Positions 1-8,307 of a stretch of 33,887 nucleotides of DNA are shown here, one piece after another. A program made the position numbers and the translations under genes. The stretch comes from Flavobacteriales bacterium. Lineage in GTDB: Bacteria; Bacteroidota; Bacteroidia; Flavobacteriales_D; Sanyastnellaceae. Position 1 is the first letter of the stretch. The number at the start of each line of letters is the position of its first letter. The notes below the pieces were generated by a model that worked only from the letters and a program-made list of their open reading frames with translations, was not told the DNA's origin and ran no database searches. The DNA lies in contig JAQWQB010000042.1 in the NCBI GenBank assembly GCA_029245065.1, forward strand, positions 1 to 33,887, in the 5' to 3' direction.

Positions 1-113
1 CAACTTCTTCCATGGTATCAGCAGCTTCGTCAGCAACTTCTTCCATGGTACCAGCAGCTTCGTCAGCAACTTCTTCCATTGTGTCAGCGGCTTCATCAAC
101 CATTTCTTGAGCA
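1..113 (-). repeat. 33-bp in-frame tandem repeat
   Basis: At least three consecutive 33-base units (about 1-33, 34-66, 67-99) encode the 11-residue repeat of the edge lipoprotein. The first two differ at a single base and the third at a few. The array continues past the left edge, so copy number is unknown. Confidence 0.8.
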
Positions 114-247
114 GCATCACCTGCATCGTTCATTGCGTCGTTTGCTGTTGTTTCAGCATCTCCTCCGCAAGAAGCGAAGAATGTCATTGAAACAGCAAGA
201 ATTCCCGCCATGAAAAGGCGTCCTAGGGTAGTGTATTTAGTGTTCAT
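1..247 (-). CDS. Repeat-containing lipoprotein, C-terminus off the left edge
   Basis: The ATG is at 245-247 and the frame stays open to base 1, so only the first 82 codons are seen. A hydrophobic signal peptide ends in a lipobox (FFASC, Cys near residue 28), so the product should be a lipid-anchored envelope protein. After a short acidic linker it repeats an 11-residue unit, E-V-A-D-E-A-A-D-T-M-E, with the DNA unit of 33 bases nearly identical between copies. Units of 11 residues rich in Ala, Glu and Asp suggest an amphipathic helix or coiled coil, as in LEA-like proteins. Function unknown. Recent tandem duplication is likely because copies differ by only a few bases. Confidence 0.8.
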   Translation of the reverse strand, partial: MNTKYTTLGRLFMAGILAVSMTFFASCGGDAETTANDAMNDAGDAAQEMVDEAADTMEEVADEAAGTMEEVADEAADTMEEV

Positions 248-364
248 ATTATTTGGGTAAAGTTTCAAGTGGTGAAAATAGAGTTTCTTTTCTAATGAAG
301 GTCAATAATTACGATTGGTTTTAAATTTCTACATCTTAGACGTTGAAATATCTTGAAGGTCACA

Positions 365-1171
365 TTAAAAGTTCAATGGGACATGATTATCAAACTCTTC
401 CATCCAGGAATAGACTGTTTCGCCTAATATTTCTCGTTGGATATCTTTTGACTTTTGCTCCATGGTGCTATAATCGGTTGAAAAACCTTCGTAGTCAAAA
501 TCATAACCTCTCGTTGCAATTTGCTTTACTCCAAGGGAAATACCAGCAAAAAAGACAACTAACGCCATTTTCGATAGAGATCTTTTACTCATTTTTCGAA
601 TTACGAGCAGCATTACATTTAGTACGATGATTCCACAGATAATGAGAAATAAGTCATAGTTGTTCCACCACCAAATGCATCCGTAGCCGCCTACCCAAGT
701 GTCAGTTGGCCACCATAAGTTAACTCCACCCCAGACACTTCCCGGTGTGGGTAGGTCTTCAAGTACATGCAAGAAATAGGCTGCAACAAAGGTGATGATG
801 TGCCATTTGTTCCGCTTCCATTTGGATGAAAGGGTGCTTACAGACCTTCCACGAATTCGAGACACAAGAGTAGAAAATAGCCATGCCAAGGTTACAAGAA
901 GCAATGGAAACACCAGGGAGTGCATGGCTCCGTGGTGCGAATACGGGAAGGTGTTGAAGTAAATGTTTCGTCCGTTATCGGCTAACTGCAGCCAAGTTCC
1001 AATGGTATCATCAAATTTAGACCAGAGGCTAATCGCATCGAAATCAGGGAGTGCACCGCCTAGAGCGCCTATTCCAATGATGGAAAGGCTTCTCTTTTCT
1101 TCAGCTGGAACCAAGTGAGCAATTGTTGATGCCACAGCAATTCCCGAAAAAGTATGTATTAAGATGTCCAT
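365..1171 (-). CDS. YdjM/DUF457-type membrane-bound metal-dependent hydrolase
   Basis: 268 residues with several hydrophobic segments. The family pattern is visible in order: His6 near the N-terminus, G-A-L-P-D-F-D (Asp43, Asp45), S-H-H-G-A-M-H-S (His79, His80, His84) and H-V-L-E-D (His135, Glu138, Asp139). These are the presumed metal ligands of the YdjM/DUF457 family of inner-membrane proteins, whose substrate is generally not known. The gene lies 78 bases after the haloperoxidase-like gene with a hairpin terminator between them, so it may have its own promoter. Family assignment is good; biological role is not. Confidence 0.75.
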   Translation of the reverse strand: MDILIHTFSGIAVASTIAHLVPAEEKRSLSIIGIGALGGALPDFDAISLWSKFDDTIGTWLQLADNGRNIYFNTFPYSHHGAMHSLVFPLLLVTLAWLFSTLVSRIRGRSVSTLSSKWKRNKWHIITFVAAYFLHVLEDLPTPGSVWGGVNLWWPTDTWVGGYGCIWWWNNYDLFLIICGIIVLNVMLLVIRKMSKRSLSKMALVVFFAGISLGVKQIATRGYDFDYEGFSTDYSTMEQKSKDIQREILGETVYSWMEEFDNHVPLNF

Positions 1172-1187
1172 TTCTATTTCAAAGAAG

Positions 1188-1229
1188 ACAAAATAAAACG
1201 CGACAACCTAACGAAAGGATGTCGCGTTT
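1188..1229 (-). terminator. Rho-independent terminator after the haloperoxidase-like gene
   Basis: A perfect 10-bp stem (AAACGCGACA at 1196-1205, TGTCGCGTTT at 1220-1229) with a 14-base loop is followed on the minus strand by a T-rich tail. It starts 20 bases after the stop codon of the gene ending at 1250. Confidence 0.8.
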
Positions 1230-1249
1230 CAATAATGAATTCAATTCCT

Positions 1250-4200
1250 TTAGTCACAAGGCAAGCCGAAGTTCGGTAAGAAGAAGCTAATCATATCGCT
1301 TGCGCCAACAAGGCCGTCTTTGTCCATGTCCGCAACACAGTCAGGACCGGTGCATCCGAAATCTCCTAAAAGAATCAGCATATCAGCGATGTTTCGTTCA
1401 CCGTCGCCGTTGAGGTCACCTGTACAAACCGGATCAAATGCGTCGCATGTGCCGTCGCCGTCTGTATCGTTGAAATAAGATTGGGCATAGTCAAATGCAT
1501 CAACACCTATTACAGCTCCCATTTTTCGTCCTGGAATATCATCACAAGGTGGGTGAATACCTCCCCAAATTCGTGATAGACCAGATTCATCAGCGGCGTC
1601 GTAGTAAGTAGCCCATTGCAATTCAATGGTAGCACTTGGACCATCTTCAAACACCAAAAAGTCGTCTTGCGTGGCAGTGAAGACTCCCATTCCACCTGGG
1701 AAGAATTCGTCTCCCGTGAACATGGTGAGCACCTCAGCAGCCGCTCGAGAGAACGTAGAGTGTCCAGATACATATCCTGCGAAAGGAGGAGTAACGAATG
1801 AAGGGCGCTGGTAAGGAACCCAGTCTTCGGCCAGAATCCAATCTACACCTGCTTCATCGGTGTCCACATTGTTAATGACTTTGTGACCACGCCACGCCAT
1901 CATTTTGATCTTGCCTACATTTTCATCGCTGTCACCAGCTAATGCATCTCCAGACATGACGATTTCAATTTTACCGGCAATCAATGGTAATCCTCCAGGA
2001 TGATAATTCAAACCAGCAGGATCTGTGCTCTGGCCTAGGTCAGCCATTCCACGAATTGCAGAAATAGGACGGAGGTAGTCGTACCACCCTTTGTGTCCCC
2101 ATGCAGTAACAGCACAATCGTGCATCGCGCCACCCATCATAAAGTACATTTTCACATCCCATTCCATGTCATCTAAGACAGGGCCTTCACCCATGAATCG
2201 CTTTTCAACATCCGGATGATCGGCCACATAATTACAGATGGTAAACCAGTGCCCCGGAGGAGTTTCTGAATCTGGTCCATCAGCCCAGAATTCGGCAAGA
2301 ACACGTGCATAATCGGCTCTAGCTACCATGTTCACCGCGTAAGGAGCTCCCGTGGCAGGATTCGTTGTGTGCCCTGCACTTTGCGTTCCGCCTTCAAGTT
2401 GATCATAGAAAGAAGCATAATCATTGAATGTATCTGGCAATGTTCTGTTTCCGATTGAATTCGGAGAAATGTCCCACATCACTCCATCTGAAGCGTCTAG
2501 GTGCGAAGACCACAATGCAGTGGTAACGAAGCCCCATCTGTACAAATCGGTATCGCCGCTGCCATCCATTGAATGCAAAGGCGGTGCGCCCGCGTCATGA
2601 TACACTGGGTAATCATTTCCGTCGCGTTGGTTTAGCACCATATCATCAGTATTCAAAGAGAAAGGCGTTACACCTCCCCACTCAGGACTCAAAAAATCAG
2701 GCGTGCTTCCCGGAATCTCATTTCCACTTTGGTCAATGAAAATTTGAAGAGTCAGTGGTTGCCAGCTGTTGAAATCAATGATGTCTGGATTTCCTTTTCC
2801 ATCTACACTAAGAGGTGGATTAACAGGAGCGTAAAAGTTGTTTCCATAATCAGCCTGCTCGTTTGCCCCATCTTGAAGGCCGAAATCGATGTAGCACTGC
2901 GCAATATAGTTTCCAAGCGCAGCTGCATCTCCGCTGGCGTAATCTTGAGATACATTGGTAATGTCATACCCAAGTGTTGCCATGTGTTCATCGTAGGCTT
3001 GCTGCAATAATGCAGCTTCCGGAGAGCCCGCAAAACGGTGAGAAAGCAATCGGTAAGCCATGAAGGAAATCGATTCATCTCTTGCCAACTGAACATCTGC
3101 AGGATCCGGAATGCCGGTGAAAGCACAGCTGAATCCATCTACCGTTTGGCCCAACAGAAATGCACAGTTTCCTTCTTCGTAAGCAGACCATGCATCCCAC
3201 ATCCCTGAAGACGTGTGGAACAAGTTTCTAGCGTGAACGGTAGGTCTGGCAAAATCCATTCTAATAGATGCAAGTAACATTTCATTCCATTGACGCGCCA
3301 CGTTGTGTGTGGTTGGTATTATGGGATAATCTACTGCTGGTGAGCAGTTCGGGTCAGGGTTAGTCGGACACTCATCACAAGCATCTGGTAGTCCGTCATT
3401 GTCAAAATCTGCAGAACTCAAGACCAAGTCACAGTTGTCAGACATGTACAGACCATAACCGAAACAGCCTCCAGTTAAGAAGTCTGTAAGTCCGTCATTA
3501 TTAATGTCCAAGAACCCAAAGTCATAACTGTTGTCTACCCAATCATAAGAAGTCGTTCCGTATGGATCAGTGAACGAACCGTTGTCGTTTTCGTAAATCG
3601 CCAATCTTCTGCCCGAATCACATGGTGGAATATCAACATCCACGTCTGCTACGGCAATGTCCATGTCACCATCGTTGTCCAAATCGGCAATGTGAACGTT
3701 TCCGCCAAATCCGTTGTCGCTTGTTCCCGGAATTCCTACCGTAGAGAATGTAATGCCTACGTCAGGAGTAATTGTTTCGGTTCGAAGCATGTAATCACTT
3801 CCATCATCGACCACATAGAAATCCAAATCTCCATCCAGATCAAAATCTGCGATATCGAACATGTATGGCGCTGCAGAAGGAGTTAAGTTTTGGTAAGTAG
3901 GGAAGTTACCTGTTCCATCATTGAACATCAAAATTGTTCCTGTTCCTCCCCAAGGGGCTACAGAATAGAGTGTGGTAACCTTTAAGACGTCGTTATCACC
4001 ATCCTGGTCAAAGTCATGAATTTGGACGGCTGTTCCAAAAGCGGAATTTCTGAAGTTCCCCAAGCGAGAGGCGGCTTCTTCGGTGAATACACCTGTTCCG
4101 TCGTTGATTAGAAGAAAGTCTTCAGCAGTTCCGCCACCACCGTTCACACGGTAATTCACGAAATAGATATCCATAAAACCATTTCCGGTTAAATCGCCTC

Positions 4201-4786
4201 CCCAAACAGCACAAATGAGAATGGTGTTGTCATAGGTCGAAGGAAAACGGCTCGCTGATTCATCTACCAATCCGAGCCAGTTTCCACCCAAGTCGTTTCC
4301 TAAGTTTCGGTAGTAGCTTGGGTTTTGCTCAAATGTGTTGGCAATGATCACATCTTCCCATCCATCGTTGTCAAAGTCGCCAATGAACACATCACGTGCG
4401 AATGATATTTTCGATATGAACTCAGGAGCGTACATAGCTGTGCGGTCCACTAGAACACCATTTTCGTTCATCAGAAGAAGATCTGATTTAGCTGGCTCAT
4501 TGGGAAGTGAAAATGGCTCTTTTCGAACGACAATCACGTCCATCCACCCATCGTTGTTCAAATCGGCTTGTGAAAAATCCTTCTCTTCGTCATCACTATT
4601 TGCTACCGATGTAAGCACCAAACGGGTGTCTGTTTCTTCAGACCAATCAAGCCATTGCGCTTGAAGTAGAAGAGGAAAAAAGAAGGTCAATAAAAATAGA
4701 GGTGTTGCTTTTACGACGTTTATCGGCTGCAAGACTTCCGCAGGCTGCTTTCGCCAAGCAAAGAGCTTTCGAAATAGAGAATTCAT
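1250..4786 (-). CDS. Secreted FG-GAP/VCBS-vanadium haloperoxidase-like fusion with dockerin-like tail
   Basis: 1178 residues. A signal peptide (hydrophobic stretch ending L-L-L-Q-A-Q, about residue 44) is followed by at least seven FG-GAP/VCBS repeats with Ca-binding D-x-D/N-x-D-G motifs (about 70-450) and a thrombospondin-type-3-like segment (D-F-D-N-D-G-L-P-D, near 465). The second half is a PAP2/vanadium haloperoxidase domain with all three signature motifs: K-x6-R-P (Lys899, Arg906), S-G-H (1007-1009) and S-R-x5-H-x3-D (Arg1072, His1078, Asp1082). Residues 1107-1178 carry Ca-loop and dockerin-like repeats ending in L-P-C-D. The PAP2-type domain could be a halide peroxidase or a phosphatase; sequence alone does not decide. 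No T9SS-type tail is seen. It is the last gene of the run before the hairpin at 1188-1229. Confidence 0.82.
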   Translation of the reverse strand: MNSLFRKLFAWRKQPAEVLQPINVVKATPLFLLTFFFPLLLQAQWLDWSEETDTRLVLTSVANSDDEEKDFSQADLNNDGWMDVIVVRKEPFSLPNEPAKSDLLLMNENGVLVDRTAMYAPEFISKISFARDVFIGDFDNDGWEDVIIANTFEQNPSYYRNLGNDLGGNWLGLVDESASRFPSTYDNTILICAVWGGDLTGNGFMDIYFVNYRVNGGGGTAEDFLLINDGTGVFTEEAASRLGNFRNSAFGTAVQIHDFDQDGDNDVLKVTTLYSVAPWGGTGTILMFNDGTGNFPTYQNLTPSAAPYMFDIADFDLDGDLDFYVVDDGSDYMLRTETITPDVGITFSTVGIPGTSDNGFGGNVHIADLDNDGDMDIAVADVDVDIPPCDSGRRLAIYENDNGSFTDPYGTTSYDWVDNSYDFGFLDINNDGLTDFLTGGCFGYGLYMSDNCDLVLSSADFDNDGLPDACDECPTNPDPNCSPAVDYPIIPTTHNVARQWNEMLLASIRMDFARPTVHARNLFHTSSGMWDAWSAYEEGNCAFLLGQTVDGFSCAFTGIPDPADVQLARDESISFMAYRLLSHRFAGSPEAALLQQAYDEHMATLGYDITNVSQDYASGDAAALGNYIAQCYIDFGLQDGANEQADYGNNFYAPVNPPLSVDGKGNPDIIDFNSWQPLTLQIFIDQSGNEIPGSTPDFLSPEWGGVTPFSLNTDDMVLNQRDGNDYPVYHDAGAPPLHSMDGSGDTDLYRWGFVTTALWSSHLDASDGVMWDISPNSIGNRTLPDTFNDYASFYDQLEGGTQSAGHTTNPATGAPYAVNMVARADYARVLAEFWADGPDSETPPGHWFTICNYVADHPDVEKRFMGEGPVLDDMEWDVKMYFMMGGAMHDCAVTAWGHKGWYDYLRPISAIRGMADLGQSTDPAGLNYHPGGLPLIAGKIEIVMSGDALAGDSDENVGKIKMMAWRGHKVINNVDTDEAGVDWILAEDWVPYQRPSFVTPPFAGYVSGHSTFSRAAAEVLTMFTGDEFFPGGMGVFTATQDDFLVFEDGPSATIELQWATYYDAADESGLSRIWGGIHPPCDDIPGRKMGAVIGVDAFDYAQSYFNDTDGDGTCDAFDPVCTGDLNGDGERNIADMLILLGDFGCTGPDCVADMDKDGLVGASDMISFFLPNFGLPCD

Positions 4787-4848
4787 GATAGACAGTTATT
4801 TATTTAGGCTAAGGTCCTAGTCTGTAAGGTACAGATTCTTATCCACTC

Positions 4849-6013
4849 TCACCAATCCAGTTCCTCTAATTCCTTCAAGTAGCCTTCTTTTTCTTCTTCA
4901 GAGTAGAACGTAGAAGTCTTGAGGCTTTCTTTGAATTGCGCCAATTCGGTTTGAATATCGAGGCCCATCTCATGCTTCGCCGTGGCGATATTGAAATACC
5001 CATCAGAGAAGTTGGGGTATTGCGCTAGCATAATTTCCCATGCTTGAATGGCTTTTTCGTATTCACCTTCTCCGTAAAAGAACCATCCTTTGCCATTGAG
5101 CACCCCCAATGAAAAAGGAAGGGCACTACCGTAATGATCTTCAATTTCACTTAAGAGACCTTCAATTTGGCTGAATTCTTTGACAGCATTGTCCAAGTAT
5201 ACTGCTTGGCGGTCGGCCCAAAATTCAAAAATATCATTCAGCGCCTCACCAATAAACAAACCCGGTGTAACGGTATGTTCAGCCGCTGGGAAAAGTTTAC
5301 CTCTGATATCGAAATACGGACTTGTTAGTTTGTCTTCTACAATCAGCGAATCCACTTTCATGTAATCATCAGGATAATCTTCTCCTATGTCGAATCGGTA
5401 ATAGACAGGTTGATCAAGTTTCACGGTATTCGTCATGTGCTGCAACTCATCAAATAAGCTTACATTTTTTATGTTCCATAAAAGGACTCATGGATATAAC
5501 AGCACCAAGACGTTCAGGGTTTCTGGTCAATAAAAGACTGGTGAAATAACCGTACCGACTGTGACCGATGAGTGTAAGGTGTTCGCCACCTTGAAAATTC
5601 GATCGGATGTGGGGTAGGAGTTCCTCGAAAATAAATGCTTCGTTTTTCTCGCCGTAAGCCGTCGAATCTGAAGTAGATAGTTGGGTTTCGTTGTACCTAC
5701 TCATTCCTTCACCAGAAGTGACGCCAACTACAACGCTAGCGGGCATTTGATCGTTGCTCGTCAAATAGTCAATGGTGGTTCGAATGTAATTGTAGCTGCG
5801 CTCGTTTTGCTTGTCGAAGATGAAGATCACAGGGTACTTCGAAGGTGTCTTTTCGTCATACTCTAAAGGGACTGTTACTTCGATTCCGACTTGATATCCC
5901 AGTTTTTCCGAATCCATGGGATCTCCACTAATTGTTCTGTACAATTCAAAGTCTTGGGAAAATGAGGTGATGCCAAGGAACATTGACATCAGAAACAGCA
6001 AACGAATCTTCAT
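4849..6013 (-). pseudogene. Putative esterase with TPR-like tail, broken by a one-base frameshift
   Basis: Two frames join into one protein. The 5' part (6013 to 5450) has a signal peptide (ending S-F-S-Q) and an alpha/beta-hydrolase esterase domain (PF00756, Fes/IroE-like) with nucleophile elbow G-H-S-R-Y-G (Ser152); it ends a few codons after M-S-P-F-M-E-H. The second frame (to 4849) resumes F-D-E-L-Q-H-M and carries the expected later His (A-E-H-T-V-T-P-G) plus a C-terminal TPR-like segment (G-E-Y-E-K-A-I-Q-A-W). Dropping one A from the six-A run (T run at 5465-5470 on the plus strand) restores continuous reading, giving about 387 residues. Both halves look unmutated, so a sequencing error, very recent mutation or slippage at the A run are all possible. 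The gene starts 4 bases after the GNAT gene. Confidence 0.8.
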
Positions 6014-6017
6014 GGAA

Positions 6018-6491
6018 TCAATCTAAGGGTTTGTGTACCCTGAAATTTACCAAAACTTCTCCGTCTTTTTCATTTCGATTGGGATGATCGACCACAAATT
6101 GTTGTCTCTCAAAAAATGGCCTAGCGGTATAGCTCACGTCGGAATAAATCATCTGGGAACGCATCCCTTTTGCAACCGTCTCCATTTTGGTCAAGAGCAT
6201 TTTAGCAATTCCTTTGCCTTGTGCAGTCGGAGCAACGTACATACAATCGATGTAATCCGTTCCTTCCAATGAAGCAAAACCAAGCAATTGATCTGCTGAT
6301 TTCGCCAGCCAAAAAGACTGCTCATCAATGCGTTTAAGCCATTTCGGATGGTTGTGGGAAGACAACTTCCAAACACGACGTTCGTTCGCTGTGTAGTCAT
6401 TTGCACAGCTGATGTCAATGCAGTTTTCAAAAACCCGAAGCACGTCCAGTAAATCGTCGGCTGATGCCTCTACTAGAATTACTGCGGACAT
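6018..6491 (-). CDS. GNAT family N-acetyltransferase
   Basis: 157 residues, the usual length for a single GNAT domain. The acetyl-CoA-binding motif A is visible (Y-V-A-P-T-A-Q-G-K-G-I-A-K-M-L-L, about 86-101), preceded by a beta strand ending D-C-M, with the C-terminal part containing A-R-P-F-F-E-R-Q-Q-F as in small-molecule acetyltransferases. No signal peptide, so it is cytoplasmic. Its start overlaps the end of the phosphodiesterase gene by 13 bases and its stop is 4 bases before the esterase start, which suggests translational coupling in one operon. Substrate is unknown. Confidence 0.85.
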   Translation of the reverse strand: MSAVILVEASADDLLDVLRVFENCIDISCANDYTANERRVWKLSSHNHPKWLKRIDEQSFWLAKSADQLLGFASLEGTDYIDCMYVAPTAQGKGIAKMLLTKMETVAKGMRSQMIYSDVSYTARPFFERQQFVVDHPNRNEKDGEVLVNFRVHKPLD

Positions 6492-8260
6492 GGTAAACCG
6501 AATGAAGGAAAGAATATCGAAATCATGTCGAAGGTGTTCACGTAACCGTCATTGTTCAGATCAGCTTCGCAAAGGGGCCCTTCACAGCCAAAGTTCGAGA
6601 GAATAATGAGTAAGTCAGCTAAATTCACCAGTCCGTCGCCGTTGATGTCAGACACACAGTCTCCTTGTTCAACAGCACATGTTGCCACCCAAGATTGGCC
6701 ATCTAAATTCCAACTCTCTTCTATTGGAATGCACAAGTGGGTCAATGCGGTTACCGGAATGTCCACCAAACGAGGGGTGTTGGAATAATCATCCATTAAG
6801 ACCGGTTGAGGTTCGGTCCACGAACCTGAATTAATGAACCCAAGGTTGGCATTTCCAGAGAAATCGTTCACCACGGTCCCACTTCCTTCATTAATCTTCC
6901 AATACCCAATGAGTTCATTGGAAGACGGATGCGATTCATCTAACGTAGAACATGTGTAATTGGCAATGGCTGCGTCAGAAACAACTTCGTTCCAAATGCG
7001 CACTTCGGCAATACTTCCGTCAAAGTCGTAATCGTTGTCTATGTCAGCTCCGAAAAACAACCCTTCACCAACATCAATGTTACCAATTCCACTAATGTCT
7101 GCGGCACCCATGAATACGCCATCTTCGTACATGCGAAGCTCTCCATCTCGATCAAATGAAACGCTCAATGTGTGCCATTCTCCGTCTGCGATTGCACTTG
7201 GAGCGTTGAGGTCAACACGGCTGGAGCCGTCGCCAATATTCACTTTCCATTCAGGGCCATTTGGCAGCTGAAATGAAAAAACGAAGCCAGGTAAGAAACC
7301 AGAATCCCAGTCTTTATTACCAACAATGGCTACATCAGCAGCAACGCTGGTTTTAACTCTACATTCTACAGTGAAATCTTGGTTGGCACCGAAGTTGAAC
7401 AACGGATCTTGAAGCACTTCAATGTAGTCGTTGTTGCCATCAAATTGAAGTTCGAAATCATTGTTGAGGCAATCAAATGGTGCTGGACTTTCCACTTCGG
7501 TTTCCTTTAGAACGACTTCCGTCGCCACGCTTTCTCCACTTGCGATGAAAAAAGACAACCGTTCTTCGATGTTATTTCCTCCGTGCGAAGTTCCAATTCC
7601 ACCGTGGTCGGGTGTTACCAGTATCAGCCAATCTTCTTGATCGTAAGTTGGTCTGTTTTCCAACGCTTCAAGTACCGGACCAAGTAGTAAGTCTACCATT
7701 TCAATTGCCGCGATGTACGGTTGAACAGTTGAGTTGAAACCATAGGAGTGACCCGCACCGTCAATTTCGTCGTAATGCAGAAAAAGGGCAGTAAGGTTTT
7801 CGTTTTGCAATTGGATTTGAGCTTGCTCTGTAACACTAATATCCGTGGATACATTCAGCACGTAGTCCGCATTGTTTTGGACAATGTACGTGTTGATGGG
7901 AGACCAATGGCAAATACTGGCCGTGTAGGCAGATGGGTCATTGTCCTCGATTCGTTTCAGGAACGACGGGAAATTAGCGTAATCGTCTATTGTAAATGAG
8001 TTGTTCGTCACCAAGTGCTTGTCTGACCAAACGCCTGTATGTATGGCAGACCAGCCGGGGCCGCTGTAAGTAACATCTGTGTTTAAACCATGCGGACTGT
8101 AAATTCCGTTTGCAATGAGGGCGTCAAGATTAGGGGTTAGCGCCGCTTCAAGTGCATCTGCTTTGCATCCATCAATACCAATGACAAGCACTTTTTTGAC
8201 AGCTTGAGTATGGCCGAATAATGAGGCCAAAAGAAAGAGGGTGAGGAGTAAGTAGCGCAT
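6479..8260 (-). CDS. Secreted type I phosphodiesterase/alkaline phosphatase-superfamily protein with LamG and dockerin-like tail
   Basis: 593 residues with a signal peptide (to about residue 20). The phosphodiesterase/nucleotide pyrophosphatase fold is supported by G-I-D-G (Asp30), the nucleophile loop T-Y-S-G-P-G-W (64-70; Ser66 or Thr64), D-E-I-D-G-A-G-H (Asp164, Asp167, His171), T-P-D-H-G-G (Asp218, His219) and H-G-G (His226), so the metal ligands appear complete. Residues about 260-480 form a LamG/concanavalin-like domain, probably carbohydrate binding. The last 60 or so residues are two D-x-N-x-D-G repeats with paired cysteines, nearly the same as the tail of the haloperoxidase-like protein. 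Substrate is unknown: a phosphodiester or sulfate ester are both possible. Confidence 0.85.
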   Translation of the reverse strand: MRYLLLTLFLLASLFGHTQAVKKVLVIGIDGCKADALEAALTPNLDALIANGIYSPHGLNTDVTYSGPGWSAIHTGVWSDKHLVTNNSFTIDDYANFPSFLKRIEDNDPSAYTASICHWSPINTYIVQNNADYVLNVSTDISVTEQAQIQLQNENLTALFLHYDEIDGAGHSYGFNSTVQPYIAAIEMVDLLLGPVLEALENRPTYDQEDWLILVTPDHGGIGTSHGGNNIEERLSFFIASGESVATEVVLKETEVESPAPFDCLNNDFELQFDGNNDYIEVLQDPLFNFGANQDFTVECRVKTSVAADVAIVGNKDWDSGFLPGFVFSFQLPNGPEWKVNIGDGSSRVDLNAPSAIADGEWHTLSVSFDRDGELRMYEDGVFMGAADISGIGNIDVGEGLFFGADIDNDYDFDGSIAEVRIWNEVVSDAAIANYTCSTLDESHPSSNELIGYWKINEGSGTVVNDFSGNANLGFINSGSWTEPQPVLMDDYSNTPRLVDIPVTALTHLCIPIEESWNLDGQSWVATCAVEQGDCVSDINGDGLVNLADLLIILSNFGCEGPLCEADLNNDGYVNTFDMISIFFPSFGLPCPQ

Positions 8261-8307
8261 GGTTAGTTGTTAGAAGTCCTAACCGCAAGATAACGAAAAT
8301 GAAACTG

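Noticed and set aside
343..630. A 95-codon plus-strand frame over the YdjM-like gene
   Set aside because: Antisense to a gene with clear family motifs and lacks any recognisable domain.
2803..3138. A 111-codon minus-strand frame inside the haloperoxidase-like gene
   Set aside because: Out of frame with the main protein, no recognisable motif, no start signal; a shadow.
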